DNA of 47,152 nt from UTCFX2 sp002050125 (GTDB taxonomy: Bacteria; Chloroflexota; Anaerolineae; Anaerolineales; UBA4823), in assembly GCA_027494035.1 (NCBI GenBank), contig JAOSJQ010000020.1, forward strand, positions 3,952-51,103. Direction: 5' to 3'. A program made the position numbers and the translations under genes. Below, in pieces: positions 7,957 through 15,862 of the stretch. Every line of letters starts with the position of its first letter. Within the stretch, counting starts at the first letter, position 1. The notes under the pieces were generated by a model. The model was not told the origin of the DNA and ran no database searches. It saw only the letters and a program-made list of their open reading frames with translations.

Positions 7957-8961
7957 TCACTCCGGCTCGTAGGCGACACCCTCAGCCGCCGGAGGCCGCG
8001 CGCGACCGACAAAGCCCGCCAGCACGACAATCGTCAGGATGTAGGGCAGCATCCCGACAAGCTGGTGCGGGAAGTCAATGCCGAACTGCTGGAGCTGCCC
8101 TTGCAGCGCGGTGGCAAAGCCGAACAGCAGCGCTCCCCCCAGCGCGCGCGAAGGCCGGTAGTTGCCGAAGATCATCACCGCCAGGGCGATGAAGCCGCGC
8201 CCGGTGGTCATGTTCTGCTCGAAGATGCCCACCGCCGCCAGCGTCAGGAAGCCGCCGCCCAGCCCGGCCAACATCCCCCCCAGGAACAGGTTGGTGTATT
8301 GCAGGCGGTGCACGTTGATGCCCAGCGTGTCTGCCGCGCGCGGATTCTCGCCAATCGAGCGCGTGCGCAACCCCCAGGTGGTGTGGAACAGCGCCCACCC
8401 CAGCAGGAAGACGAGCAACAGCGTCAGGTAGGTGATCAGGTCTTTGTCGAACAGAATGCGCCCGATGTCGTAGGGCAGATACAGGTTGAAATTGCTGGCC
8501 AGGCTCAGCTTGTAGGAGCCAGCCTGCGTCCAGGGGTTGCTGATAACCGACGGGAGCTTGCCCAGGGTGGGAGTGTTAAGCTCGTAGAAGTAGCCAGTCA
8601 ACCCCAGAGCCAGGATGTTGATCACCGTGCCGCTGACGATCTGGTTGACCTTGTACTGGATCGAGAGCAGCGCGTGCAACAGCCCCAGCAGGCCCCCGGT
8701 CAGCAGGGCGGCGAGAATAGATAGGCCCAGGCGCACGCCCACCGCTTGCAAGGAGGGGTCAATTCCTGGCCTGCTGAGCGCGACATTGGTCATGAAGCCG
8801 GTGAAAGCCGCGGTCAGCATCATGCCCTCGATGCCGATGTTGACGATGCCCGACCGCTCGCACATGATGCCGCTCAATGCGCCCAGAGTGATCGGGATCG
8901 AATAGCGAAGCGTGAAGTTGATCGTCGCGATGATGGCCAGGCCAAGCTCTGTTTCGCCCAC
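7957..8961 (-). CDS. ABC transporter permease, BMP/nucleoside uptake type (NupQ/YufQ-like)
   Basis: This 334-aa inner-membrane protein belongs to the BPD_transp_2 permease family. Near its N-terminus it has PITLGALSGIMCERSGIVNIGIEGMML, matching the conserved GxxSERSGxxNIGxEGMM block of nucleoside/BMP permeases. It contains eight to ten hydrophobic helices and the cytoplasmic GENPRAADTLGINVHRLQY coupling loop, which contacts the ATPase in this family. GTG at 8961 is the start, supported by GGGAGAG seven bases upstream. It follows the other permease by 12 bp, so the two are surely cotranscribed and form the heterodimeric channel. No substrate-binding lipoprotein is in the window, so the substrate (nucleoside, autoinducer or sugar) is open. 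Confidence 0.9.
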   Translation of the reverse strand: MGETELGLAIIATINFTLRYSIPITLGALSGIMCERSGIVNIGIEGMMLTAAFTGFMTNVALSRPGIDPSLQAVGVRLGLSILAALLTGGLLGLLHALLSIQYKVNQIVSGTVINILALGLTGYFYELNTPTLGKLPSVISNPWTQAGSYKLSLASNFNLYLPYDIGRILFDKDLITYLTLLLVFLLGWALFHTTWGLRTRSIGENPRAADTLGINVHRLQYTNLFLGGMLAGLGGGFLTLAAVGIFEQNMTTGRGFIALAVMIFGNYRPSRALGGALLFGFATALQGQLQQFGIDFPHQLVGMLPYILTIVVLAGFVGRARPPAAEGVAYEPE

Positions 8962-8973
8962 GTTTCGCTCTCC

Positions 8974-10143
8974 CTAGTCCCTGCCGCCGAGGCGCAGGCG
9001 CGCCCCCGGCCCGGCTGCGCGGATGCGATACAAGCGCCGGATGATCTGGTCTGCGGCGACGAACATGAGGATCAACGCCTGGATGACCTGGATGAGTTCT
9101 TTGGCCACATCCGCCGCCAGCGCCATGCGCGTGGTGCCGGCATCCATTGCGCCGAAGAGGAACGCGGAGAAGTTGACGGCGATGGGATTATTGCCGGCCA
9201 GAAAAGCAACCGTGATCCCTTCAAAGCCGAGACCGAGGCTTTGGTTGCCCTGGTAATCGTGGTTGACACCGAGGGTCTGAATGCCACCGGCCAGCCCGGC
9301 CAGCGCCCCCGCGATGAACATGGTCAGGATGGTGACTTGCCTGACATTGACGCCGGCATACTGGGCGGCGGTGGGGCTGAAGCCGGTCATGCGCAGTTGG
9401 AAGCCAAAGGTGGTGCGCTGCAGCAGGAACATGATCACCACCGAGGCGATGATGGCGATGAAGATGCCCATGTGCAGCGTGAAGTTGGGCGGCACGCTGT
9501 AGATGACCGGCAGCTTGGCGCTTTCTAGAATCCTGGGCGTGCGCGCGATAGCGTCGGTCACCGACTCCGGGCTGGCCAGCGGCCCGGCCCGCACTCCACC
9601 GCTGCTGGTGGAGATTAGCCAGCCGGCGAACTGGGCGGCGATGTAGTTGAGCATGATCGTGGTGATGACCTCGTGCGCGTCGGCAAATGCCTTGAGCGCG
9701 CCGGCGATGGCCGCCCACAGCCCGCCGATGAGCATGGCCGCCAGGATCGCCAGTGAGATGTGCAGCAGGGGGGGCAGCCCTTCGACGGCGAATCCGATCC
9801 AGGCCGCCACGACTGATCCCATGATCAACTGACCCTGCACGCCGATGTTGAACAGGCCGCTCTTGAAAGCGAAAGCCACCGCCAGGCCCGACAGCACCAG
9901 CGGCGTCATGTTGCGGAAGGTTGCCAGCAGGCCGCGCGGCTCGACAAAAGCGCCCTGGATCAGCCCCTCAAAGGCGGTGATCGGATCGCGCCCATCGAGC
10001 AGGATCAGAATGGAGCCGACCAGAACAGCGGTGAAGACGGATAGGATGGGGATGAGCAGGCTCTGAAAAACCGACCAGAGCTGTGCTCGAGCCTGCGCAA
10101 AACGCCGGGCAGGAGGCGGCTGGGAAGAAGAGGTTGTCACCAT
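8974..10143 (-). CDS. ABC transporter permease, BMP/nucleoside uptake type (NupP/YufP-like)
   Basis: This 389-aa permease is the first gene of the importer operon. A short hydrophilic N-terminus is followed by helix SLLIPILSVFTAVLVGSILILL and the family block LVLSGLAVAFAFKSGLFNIGVQGQLIMG, the NupP counterpart of the NIGxEG motif. The cytoplasmic loop GFSPTAAQYAGVNVRQVTILTMFIAGALAGLAGG is the ATPase coupling region. The length (about 350-390) and order P-then-Q agree with nucleoside importers. ATG at 10143 is used. The promoter predicted at 10245-10274 would give a leader of roughly 95 nt, in which I recognise no riboswitch. A solute-binding protein gene usually lies in such operons but is absent here. 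Confidence 0.9.
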   Translation of the reverse strand: MVTTSSSQPPPARRFAQARAQLWSVFQSLLIPILSVFTAVLVGSILILLDGRDPITAFEGLIQGAFVEPRGLLATFRNMTPLVLSGLAVAFAFKSGLFNIGVQGQLIMGSVVAAWIGFAVEGLPPLLHISLAILAAMLIGGLWAAIAGALKAFADAHEVITTIMLNYIAAQFAGWLISTSSGGVRAGPLASPESVTDAIARTPRILESAKLPVIYSVPPNFTLHMGIFIAIIASVVIMFLLQRTTFGFQLRMTGFSPTAAQYAGVNVRQVTILTMFIAGALAGLAGGIQTLGVNHDYQGNQSLGLGFEGITVAFLAGNNPIAVNFSAFLFGAMDAGTTRMALAADVAKELIQVIQALILMFVAADQIIRRLYRIRAAGPGARLRLGGRD

Positions 10144-10244
10144 ACCATATCGTACCCCGCGAAGAGGACAGACAATACTCAGAGAGCGCGCAGGAGTCGT
10201 CAGGCAGCAGGCGGGGCGCGCAAGGTCTCCCCCGACCGCGCGCG

Positions 10245-10274
10245 ATTATAGCGAGAATGGAGCCATCCTGTCGA
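10245..10274 (-). promoter_or_regulatory. Predicted sigma-70-type promoter of the ABC importer operon
   Basis: Read on the minus strand, TCGACA (10274-10269) and TATAAT (10250-10245) are separated by 18 bp. This matches the housekeeping consensus at 5/6 and 6/6. It points at the permease start at 10143, about 95 bp beyond the expected start site. Confidence 0.65.
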
Positions 10275-10426
10275 AGAGTGCTCGTGCTGCTCCTGATTGT
10301 CTTCGAGGTGATTTTCCCGCGCAAATCTGCGGCGGCGAAAGCACTATCTGGGCCTGAAGCCGCCCTTCGTTCTGCACCGGGTGCGCGCAAAAGTTGACAG
10401 CGACTCGCTGGACGCGGGGATATTGA
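10275..10426. other. Intergenic stretch with no recognisable gene
   Basis: Open frames here (both strands) lack ribosome binding sites and resemble no family I know. It separates the divergent importer promoter from the first repeat copy at 10427. Confidence 0.5.
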
Positions 10427-10546
10427 CCTCACCCCCAGCCTCGCGGCGCTCGGCTTGCCCCCTCTCCGTTGACGGAGAGGGGGCGGCGAGGCGCGCCAGC
10501 GCCGAGCGGGGGTGAGGTCAGTCAGGGCGCAGCAGAGCAGCGCCCC
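10427..10546. repeat. Dispersed copy of the hairpin repeat, interrupted by an insertion
   Basis: This is the same unit as the array at 554-1606: CCTCACCCCC and GGGGGTGAGG arms around CCCCCTCTCCGTTGACGGAG, then GGCGCAGCAGAGCAGCGCCCC. The copy breaks off at 10546. Matching text (GCGGCAGAGCAGCACCCCTACCTGACAG...) resumes after 10735 and runs to about 10783. Confidence 0.85.
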
Positions 10547-10735
10547 ATGTGCACCAACTTAAGCCTGGCTGCACACGCCTCTCCCCCTCAATCCCCCTCT
10601 CCAGCCGAGCTAGAGAGGGGGACTTTGATCGCCAGAGGGGGCGTTTTCCCCCTCCCTGGCTTGGCCGGGGAGGGGGCCAGGGGGAGGGGCGTTCCGCCCG
10701 TGCCGCGCGCCCAAAAACCTTAAGTTGGTGCACAT
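10547..10735. mobile_element. 189 bp MITE-like element with perfect 17 bp terminal inverted repeats
   Basis: ATGTGCACCAACTTAAG (10547-10563) and its exact reverse complement (10719-10735) bound a 189 bp segment with no credible gene. The interior is hairpin-rich: CCCCCTCTCCAGCCGAGCTAGAGAGGGGG, then CCCCCTCCCTGG/CCGGGGAGGGGG arms. The element sits inside an otherwise continuous copy of the dispersed repeat, as expected for insertion. Flanks read GCGCCCC on the left and GGGCGCGG on the right, so a clean target duplication is not evident. A similar CTCCAGCCGAGCTAGAGAGG core lies at about 24965-24985. Confidence 0.65.
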
Positions 10736-10833
10736 GGGCGCGGCAGAGCAGCACCCCTACCTGACAGGTTTTGCACGCACCCCGCTCCTGCGAGGCTGGC
10801 ATTCAGCGGACAACGCGCGGACGCCAGGAAGAG

Positions 10834-10859
10834 AATTTCGAATTTCGAAATTCGAAATT
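10834..10859. repeat. Perfect 26 bp palindrome
   Basis: The sequence from 10834 to 10859, built of AATTTCG/CGAAATT units, equals its own reverse complement over all 26 bases. It is an A+T-rich island in a G+C-rich gap. It could be a protein binding site, a cruciform, or another dispersed intergenic repeat. Confidence 0.85.
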
Positions 10860-10885
10860 GACAATCCGCCATCCGCCCCTACGGA

Positions 10886-11031
10886 CCTCACCCCCAGCCT
10901 CGCGGCGCTCGGCTTGCCCCCTCTCCGTTGACGGAGAGGGGGCGGCGAGGCGCGCCAGCGCCGAGCGGGGGTGAGGTCAGCCAGGGCGCAGCAGAGCAGC
11001 GCCCCTACCTGACAGGTTTTGCACGCACCCC
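10886..11031. repeat. Dispersed copy of the hairpin repeat
   Basis: This is a full unit: CCTCACCCCC at 10886, inner CCCCCTCTCCGTTGACGGAG hairpin, GGGGGTGAGG right arm, GGCGCAGCAGAGCAGCGCCCC linker and CAGGTTTTGCACGCACCCC end. It lies just upstream of the promoter of the dehydrogenase-like gene. Confidence 0.85.
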
Positions 11032-11047
11032 GCCCTTTCTTCTGTAC

Positions 11048-11076
11048 TGGACGCGAACGGAAAAGCGCACTACACT
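11048..11076 (+). promoter_or_regulatory. Predicted promoter of the dehydrogenase-like gene
   Basis: TGGACG (11048-11053) and TACACT (11071-11076) are 17 bp apart, 4/6 matches each to the -35 and -10 consensus. They lie 70 bp before the ATG at 11146. Confidence 0.5.
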
Positions 11077-11145
11077 TGGGCACAGACGCCGCCTGCTGCG
11101 AAAATGGGGGAGACCGGGCAGCATTGTCTTGAGGGAGAGCGCGCG

Positions 11146-12282
11146 ATGGTGATCTGGCCCTTACCCCGCATCACATTCCAGGAATTGAGTCTGGCCGAAG
11201 AGACCCGGCGCGTGGCGCTGCTCACCAGCGCCGAGACGTGGCCGGTGGTCAGCGATCACCTGGCGCTCCCGATATTGATCCAGGCCGAGCCGTCGCGTTA
11301 TGACCGCGAGCTGTTCGAGTACCTGGCCGAGAATTTGCCCAGCGCGGTGGAAGTGGTCTACGCGGTGGGGAGCGGCGCGCCGCTGGAGGCAGCCAAAGTG
11401 GTCGCCGCGCGCAACCGCGTGCCGCTCGTCGTCGTGCCGCTGGCGCTGGACAGCACATCCATGCTCACGCCCTACACCGTCGCCACCGAGCCGGTCGCCG
11501 ACCGTCAGCGCCGCGTCCGCCTGAGCGCCGTCCCTGCCGCCGAGGTGATTGTGGACTGGGACGTGATCCTGAGCGCGCCGGAGTCCCTGCGCGGGGCGGG
11601 CATCGCCGAGATGCTGGGCATCGTCACCGGCCTGTTGGACTGGCGCTACGCCGCGCAGCACGGCAAAAACCCGCGCGCCGAGCGCTTCCAGCCCTGGGCC
11701 GCCGGCGTGACCACCGACCTGGCCAAGCAGGCGATCAAGAGCGCGACGGCCATCGGCCAGGGCGACCGCGAGGCGCTGCAAACGCTGCTCAGCCTGATGA
11801 TGGTGGCGGTGCAGATGGGCAACCTGCTCGGCCACGCGCGCGCCCTGCAAGGCGGCGAGCATCACCTGGCCAACATCCTGGCCGCCACGAGCAACCCCGC
11901 CACGCCCCAGGCTGAGCTGTTGGGGCCGTGCGTGCTCTTCTGCGCCGCGCTGCACGGCCAGGACCCGGCCCCCCTGCGCGATGCGCTGAGCGGGGCGGGC
12001 GTCCGGCTGGATCAGATTCGCGCGACCGACTTCAACCTGATGCTTGGCGCGCTCAGCACGCATCTGGCCGATCACGGCTTCCCCTACAGCATCCTCAACG
12101 ATCTGGACCCCACTGCGGACGAGGTAGCGCTGGCATTGGACGCCGCCGGGCTGGTTTTGCTCACTGAAACGTGGGCCGTGCCCAGCGGGGCATCTCCAGC
12201 GCGGCGGTCTGCGCCGGACGAAGAAGCCGCGCGGCCCGCCAGGCCCGCTACGGCTACCACCGCCGATACGCCCTCGGACTGA
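11146..12282 (+). CDS. Iron-containing alcohol dehydrogenase / glycerol-1-phosphate dehydrogenase-like protein, divergent active site
   Basis: The 378-aa product follows the Fe-ADH/G1PDH (AraM-like) layout: Rossmann part with VYAVGSGAPLEAAKVVAARN (71-90), the RVPLVVVPLALDSTSMLTP strand-turn where homologues read PTAxSxD, AAEVIVDWDVILSAPESLRGAG, and a helical half with GGEHHLAN (236-243). Known members reduce dihydroxyacetone phosphate to glycerol-1-phosphate or act on related polyols with NAD(P) and Ni/Zn. Here GGG of the NAD motif is GSG, the first metal Asp position reads GIAEML (E155), and the third metal His near 256-270 is not seen, so normal catalysis is doubtful. ATG at 11146, with GAGGGAG eight bases upstream, is chosen over 11104. 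The C-terminal 30 residues are Ala/Pro-rich and probably disordered. Confidence 0.7.
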   Translation: MVIWPLPRITFQELSLAEETRRVALLTSAETWPVVSDHLALPILIQAEPSRYDRELFEYLAENLPSAVEVVYAVGSGAPLEAAKVVAARNRVPLVVVPLALDSTSMLTPYTVATEPVADRQRRVRLSAVPAAEVIVDWDVILSAPESLRGAGIAEMLGIVTGLLDWRYAAQHGKNPRAERFQPWAAGVTTDLAKQAIKSATAIGQGDREALQTLLSLMMVAVQMGNLLGHARALQGGEHHLANILAATSNPATPQAELLGPCVLFCAALHGQDPAPLRDALSGAGVRLDQIRATDFNLMLGALSTHLADHGFPYSILNDLDPTADEVALALDAAGLVLLTETWAVPSGASPARRSAPDEEAARPARPATATTADTPSD

Positions 12283-12637
12283 CGACAGCCGGGCGTGGGG
12301 AGTGTCACTCCTCCCCCCGTTAACGGAGTTCGGGGGCAGGCAGCCATCCAGAAAACATCAAGATCGGCCGGCTTGGTTTAGCTCACCCCCAGCCTCTTTG
12401 CGCTCGGCCAGCCCCCTCTCCGTTCGAATGGAGGGGTGGGCAAATAAGATTGCATTAGCGGTTAATGATAGGTTGCGGAAGATCGCTTCAAGGGAAGAAA
12501 CGAACGAAGAAGGCGACTGCGGGGAGCCGGTTGCAGGGGTGGGTTTGCACATCTGCCCCTACAAGCGCGCGGCAGAGCCATACCCTCGCGTCCTGCCCTG
12601 TTTGTCTGGGTTTTCCATGAGAAAGCGAAAGGACTCC
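12283..12637. other. Intergenic region with degenerate half-copy of the hairpin repeat
   Basis: Positions about 12377-12438 carry GCTCACCCCCAGCCTCTTTGCGCTCGGC and CCCCCTCTCCGTT...GGAGGGG, a decayed left half of the dispersed repeat. A right-end echo (GTTTGCACATCTGCCCCTAC) follows at about 12544. Between them is A+T-richer sequence without a gene. The oxidoreductase frame is open upstream to 12302, but that extension translates repeat text and has no start signal. Confidence 0.6.
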
Positions 12638-13636
12638 ATGAACCCCTTACGGACTGGCATTCTGGGCTGCGGCGGCTTTGCCCACCGCCACGCGCAGATT
12701 CTGGCGGCGCTGCCCGATGAGGCTGAGATGGTCGCTTTCTGCGATCGCAACGAATGGAAGGCGCGCGCCCTCGCCGATCAGTACACGGGCGGGCGGGCGC
12801 AGGTCTTCACCGGGCACCGGGCCATGTTCGACCAGACGGCCCTCGACCTGGTCATCATCTGCCTGCCGCCCTACGGCCACACGGACGAAGTGGAGCAGGC
12901 CGCCGAGCGCGGTATTCACCTGCTGATCGAAAAGCCGATCGCGCTCACCTCCGAGCACGGCTGGCGCATGGTCGAGGCCGCTGAGCGCGCAGGGATCAAA
13001 ACCCAGGTCGGCTTCATGTTCCGCTTCGGCGAGGCCATCGAGCGGCTGAAGGATATGCTGGAGTCCGGCGAAGCGGGCAGGCCGGGCCTGATGAGCGCGC
13101 GCTACTTCTGCAACGCGCTGCACGCGGACTGGTGGCGCGTCCGCGAGAAGTCGGGCGGGCAGCTTGTCGAGCAGGCGATCCACATCTTCGACCTGCTGCG
13201 CTTCCTGTTTGGCGACGCGGTGAGCGTTTACAGCCGCCAGGAGAATCTCTTCCATCGCGACGTGCCCGGCTACACCGCCGAGGATGTCAGCGCGACGGTC
13301 GTCAGCTTCGCCAACGGGGCGCTGGGCGTCGTCTACGCGACTAACGGGGCCATCCCCGGCAAGTGGATCAACGATTATCGCGTGGTCGCTGGCAAGGTGA
13401 CAGCGGAGTTCGCCAGCGCCAACCAGGCGACGTTCGTCTTCACGGCGGAGCCAGAGCGCGCGCCGCTGACCATCGCCTCCGAGCGGGATTTCCGCCTGGC
13501 TCAGACGCAAGACCTGCTGAGCGCCATCCGCACGGGCGGCGAGACGCGCACGCCGCTGCGCGAAGGGGCCAAGACGCTCAACCTGGTGCTGGCGGCGGTG
13601 CGCTCCAACGAGGGGCGGGTGGAGGTTGCGCCGTGA
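12638..13636 (+). CDS. Gfo/Idh/MocA family oxidoreductase
   Basis: This 332-aa cytosolic NAD(P)-dependent sugar dehydrogenase-like protein has the N-terminal Rossmann motif GILGCGGFAHRHAQIL, the family hallmark EKPIALT (IHLLIEKPIAL), and the C-terminal alpha/beta domain with a catalytic-site-like GGQLVEQAIHIFDLLRFLFG block that includes the usual His. Such enzymes oxidise or epimerise sugars and cyclitols, or open glycosides by oxidation. ATG at 12638 is preferred, with AAAGGA just upstream; ATG at 12617 lacks a binding site. It overlaps the GH36 gene by 4 bp (GTGA), so the pair is translationally coupled and probably works in one glycoside breakdown pathway. The substrate is not evident. Confidence 0.92.
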   Translation: MNPLRTGILGCGGFAHRHAQILAALPDEAEMVAFCDRNEWKARALADQYTGGRAQVFTGHRAMFDQTALDLVIICLPPYGHTDEVEQAAERGIHLLIEKPIALTSEHGWRMVEAAERAGIKTQVGFMFRFGEAIERLKDMLESGEAGRPGLMSARYFCNALHADWWRVREKSGGQLVEQAIHIFDLLRFLFGDAVSVYSRQENLFHRDVPGYTAEDVSATVVSFANGALGVVYATNGAIPGKWINDYRVVAGKVTAEFASANQATFVFTAEPERAPLTIASERDFRLAQTQDLLSAIRTGGETRTPLREGAKTLNLVLAAVRSNEGRVEVAP

Positions 13637-15585
13637 AGCTGTCGGTTATGCCGGAGGGCGCGCTCAGCATCGAGTCATCGCGGGGCAGTCTGCGCGGGCT
13701 GCGCCCTGTGATCAACGGCGCGCCGCTGGACGATGCCCGCACGACGTTGCTGGAAGGGCCTGCGCAGGGCGGGCACGCGAGGGCGATCCGGCTCCAGTTC
13801 ACGTCGCCCGCGCTGGGCGGGGCGGTCTTCAGCGTCGAAGCCCGCCAGGACGATCCGGCCCGCTGCGCGCTGCGCTACTGGCTGGAGGGCTGGCCAGGGG
13901 AGCACCCGCTCGATTCCTTCGGAGTGTGCTTTGAGCAGATCGAGAACGCGCGCGCCTGGCTGCGCACGGGCTATTTCAGTTGGGATGGCAGCGGCTACGT
14001 CGCCCTGGACGAGGCCACTGCTGGTGACGGCGCGCCCACCGGCTACGCTATGACCCAGCTTCTGCCGCGTGACGGCGCGGGCAGCGTGGTGATCGGCTTC
14101 GACCGCCACGACCGCTTCCAGCAGACGCTCAGCATGAGCCAGGCTCAGACTGCCCTCTCGCTGACCATCCTTACTCTGTGGGATCGCCGGGCGCGCGGCG
14201 CGGAGAACCGCTGCGAGTCCGAGCGCCTGATCCTCTTCGAGCACGGCCAGGTCGAGGAGGCGCTGCGCGAGTGGGCACGGCTGGTCGCGGCAGCGTCGCC
14301 GCAGCCCCCGCGCCCGCCTGCCGCGCCGATCACGGGCTGGTGCTCGTGGTACAACCTGTACGCCGCCATTAGCGAGGAGGACATCCGCGAGCACCTGGCC
14401 GGAGTCGCCGAGGCCGCCCGCCGCCACGACCTGCCGATGCGCTTCTTCCAGATTGACGACGGCTTCACGCCGGAAATGGGCGACTGGCTGGAGGTCAAGC
14501 CGCAGTTCCCGCGCGGGATGAAGCCGCTGCTGGACGAGATTCGCGCGGCGGGGTTCGTCCCCGGCCTGTGGATCGCGCCGTTTGTAGTGGGCAACCGCAG
14601 CCGCTTGTACCGCGCTCATCCCGACTGGGTGGTGACCGACCGGCAGACGGGCGGCCCGCTGGCGCTGATGACCTTCTACGGCGAGTTCCGCTGGCACAAG
14701 CGCAGCGAAGAATACTACATCCTCGACACCACCCACCCCGATGCTTTCGCCCACCTGCGCCAGGTGTTCCGCACGTGGCGGCACGAGTGGGGCTGTGAGT
14801 ACTTCAAGACCGACTTCATGCACTTCCCCACCGAGCACGGCCCCGATCGCGCCGTCTGGCACACGGCGGGTCTCACCCGCATCGAAATCTGGCGGCGCGC
14901 CGCCGCGATGATCCGCGAGGAGATCGGCGACGCCACCTGGCTGGGCTGCGGCTGCCCGCTGTGGGCCTCCGTGGGGTTGGTGGACGGGGTGCGCATCGGG
15001 CGCGATGTCGGCGCGCGCTGGACGGGCGGCCAGCAGTCGGCGCAGTCGCTGCTGCGCGACCAGGCGGCGCGCGGCTTCGCCAACCACATCTTATGGCAGG
15101 CCGATCCGGACTGCATCCTGCTGCGCGAGCGCTTCCACCACCTGACCGCCGCCGAGCAGCGGTCGCTGGCGCTCTACGCGGGCATGGGCGCGGACGTGGT
15201 CATGACCAGCGACGCCCTGCACGAGCTTTCTGACGAGCGCCTGCGGTTGTGGAAGCTGCTGCTGAACCCCCGCCGGGCGATCTGCCGCTTCCCCTTGCTG
15301 GGCGCGAACGATCCCGTGCTGGTGCAGGTGCGCACGCCGGACACAGAGTCCCCGGATGCGCAGGCGGCGATCTTTGTCTTCAACACGGGCGACATGCCGG
15401 TTGCCTGGCAATACGCGCTGCCGCAGTTGGGCCTGCCGGCGCCGCGCTACGTGTACGACTGGACGGCGGGGCAGCCCTGGCCCACTCCGGTAGAGTCGGT
15501 CTCTGGCAGGCTAGACCCGCATGACGGCGCGTTGCTGTTCGTGAGTCCTGCGCCCTTCGCCGCCCCGCCGCAGGCGCTTCCATGA
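13633..15585 (+). CDS. Alpha-galactosidase-like glycoside hydrolase, family GH36
   Basis: This 650-aa product has a beta-sandwich N-terminal domain (about 1-230), a TIM barrel starting at GWCSWYNLYA (about 235-245), and a C-terminal beta domain. Conserved barrel motifs: FFQIDDGF (271-278), the catalytic nucleophile Asp in FKTD (D394), and the acid/base Asp in RIGRD (D458). GH36 enzymes cleave alpha-galactosides with retention; some members act on other alpha-linked sugars. There is no signal peptide, so it should be intracellular. GTG at 13633 overlaps the previous stop and has GGAGG upstream (about 13620), which rules out the longer open frame that begins at 13363 inside the oxidoreductase. 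The call is firm for family, moderate for substrate. Confidence 0.92.
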   Translation: MKLSVMPEGALSIESSRGSLRGLRPVINGAPLDDARTTLLEGPAQGGHARAIRLQFTSPALGGAVFSVEARQDDPARCALRYWLEGWPGEHPLDSFGVCFEQIENARAWLRTGYFSWDGSGYVALDEATAGDGAPTGYAMTQLLPRDGAGSVVIGFDRHDRFQQTLSMSQAQTALSLTILTLWDRRARGAENRCESERLILFEHGQVEEALREWARLVAAASPQPPRPPAAPITGWCSWYNLYAAISEEDIREHLAGVAEAARRHDLPMRFFQIDDGFTPEMGDWLEVKPQFPRGMKPLLDEIRAAGFVPGLWIAPFVVGNRSRLYRAHPDWVVTDRQTGGPLALMTFYGEFRWHKRSEEYYILDTTHPDAFAHLRQVFRTWRHEWGCEYFKTDFMHFPTEHGPDRAVWHTAGLTRIEIWRRAAAMIREEIGDATWLGCGCPLWASVGLVDGVRIGRDVGARWTGGQQSAQSLLRDQAARGFANHILWQADPDCILLRERFHHLTAAEQRSLALYAGMGADVVMTSDALHELSDERLRLWKLLLNPRRAICRFPLLGANDPVLVQVRTPDTESPDAQAAIFVFNTGDMPVAWQYALPQLGLPAPRYVYDWTAGQPWPTPVESVSGRLDPHDGALLFVSPAPFAAPPQALP

Positions 15586-15587
15586 AG

Positions 15588-15724
15588 GAGGTTGTTGGTT
15601 ATTGGTTTCTGGTTGTTGGTGAGAGACACGTGCAAGGGGGGGGCCAGAAAGAGGTTGTTGGTTATTGGTTTCTGGTTGTTGGTGAGAGACACCCCGGTCG
15701 CAAAGCTGCTTTCACCAACAACCA
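15588..15724. repeat. Two exact 42 bp direct repeats with an inverted partial copy
   Basis: A 42 bp segment beginning GAGGTTGTTGGTTATTGG occurs at 15588-15629 and again, identical, at 15651-15692. TCACCAACAACCA at 15712-15724 is the reverse complement of its TGGTTGTTGGTGA part, so a hairpin can form after the GH36 stop. The rest of the gap to 15862 shows no gene. Confidence 0.85.
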
Positions 15725-15862
15725 ACCACCCGATCGTGCTTAGGCGGCGGAGGCGAGCTTAGGAAAAAGAACTCGGTCGGAAAAGGGGTCGTGCAGCCGA
15801 CTTGTGTGAGCATCGCCTCTGTGCCAGAATACCCAACCGGGCTACCAAAACGGTGACAGATC

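Noticed and set aside
8746..9528. 260-aa plus-strand open frame
   Set aside because: Antisense across the two permease genes; no start signal or domain.
10144..10238. Riboswitch in the leader of the importer operon
   Set aside because: The 95 nt leader shows none of the conserved cores of purine, PreQ1 or guanidine riboswitches that I can recognise.
13675..15087. 470-aa minus-strand open frame
   Set aside because: Antisense to the GH36 gene, which has catalytic residues and an overlapping start with its operon partner.
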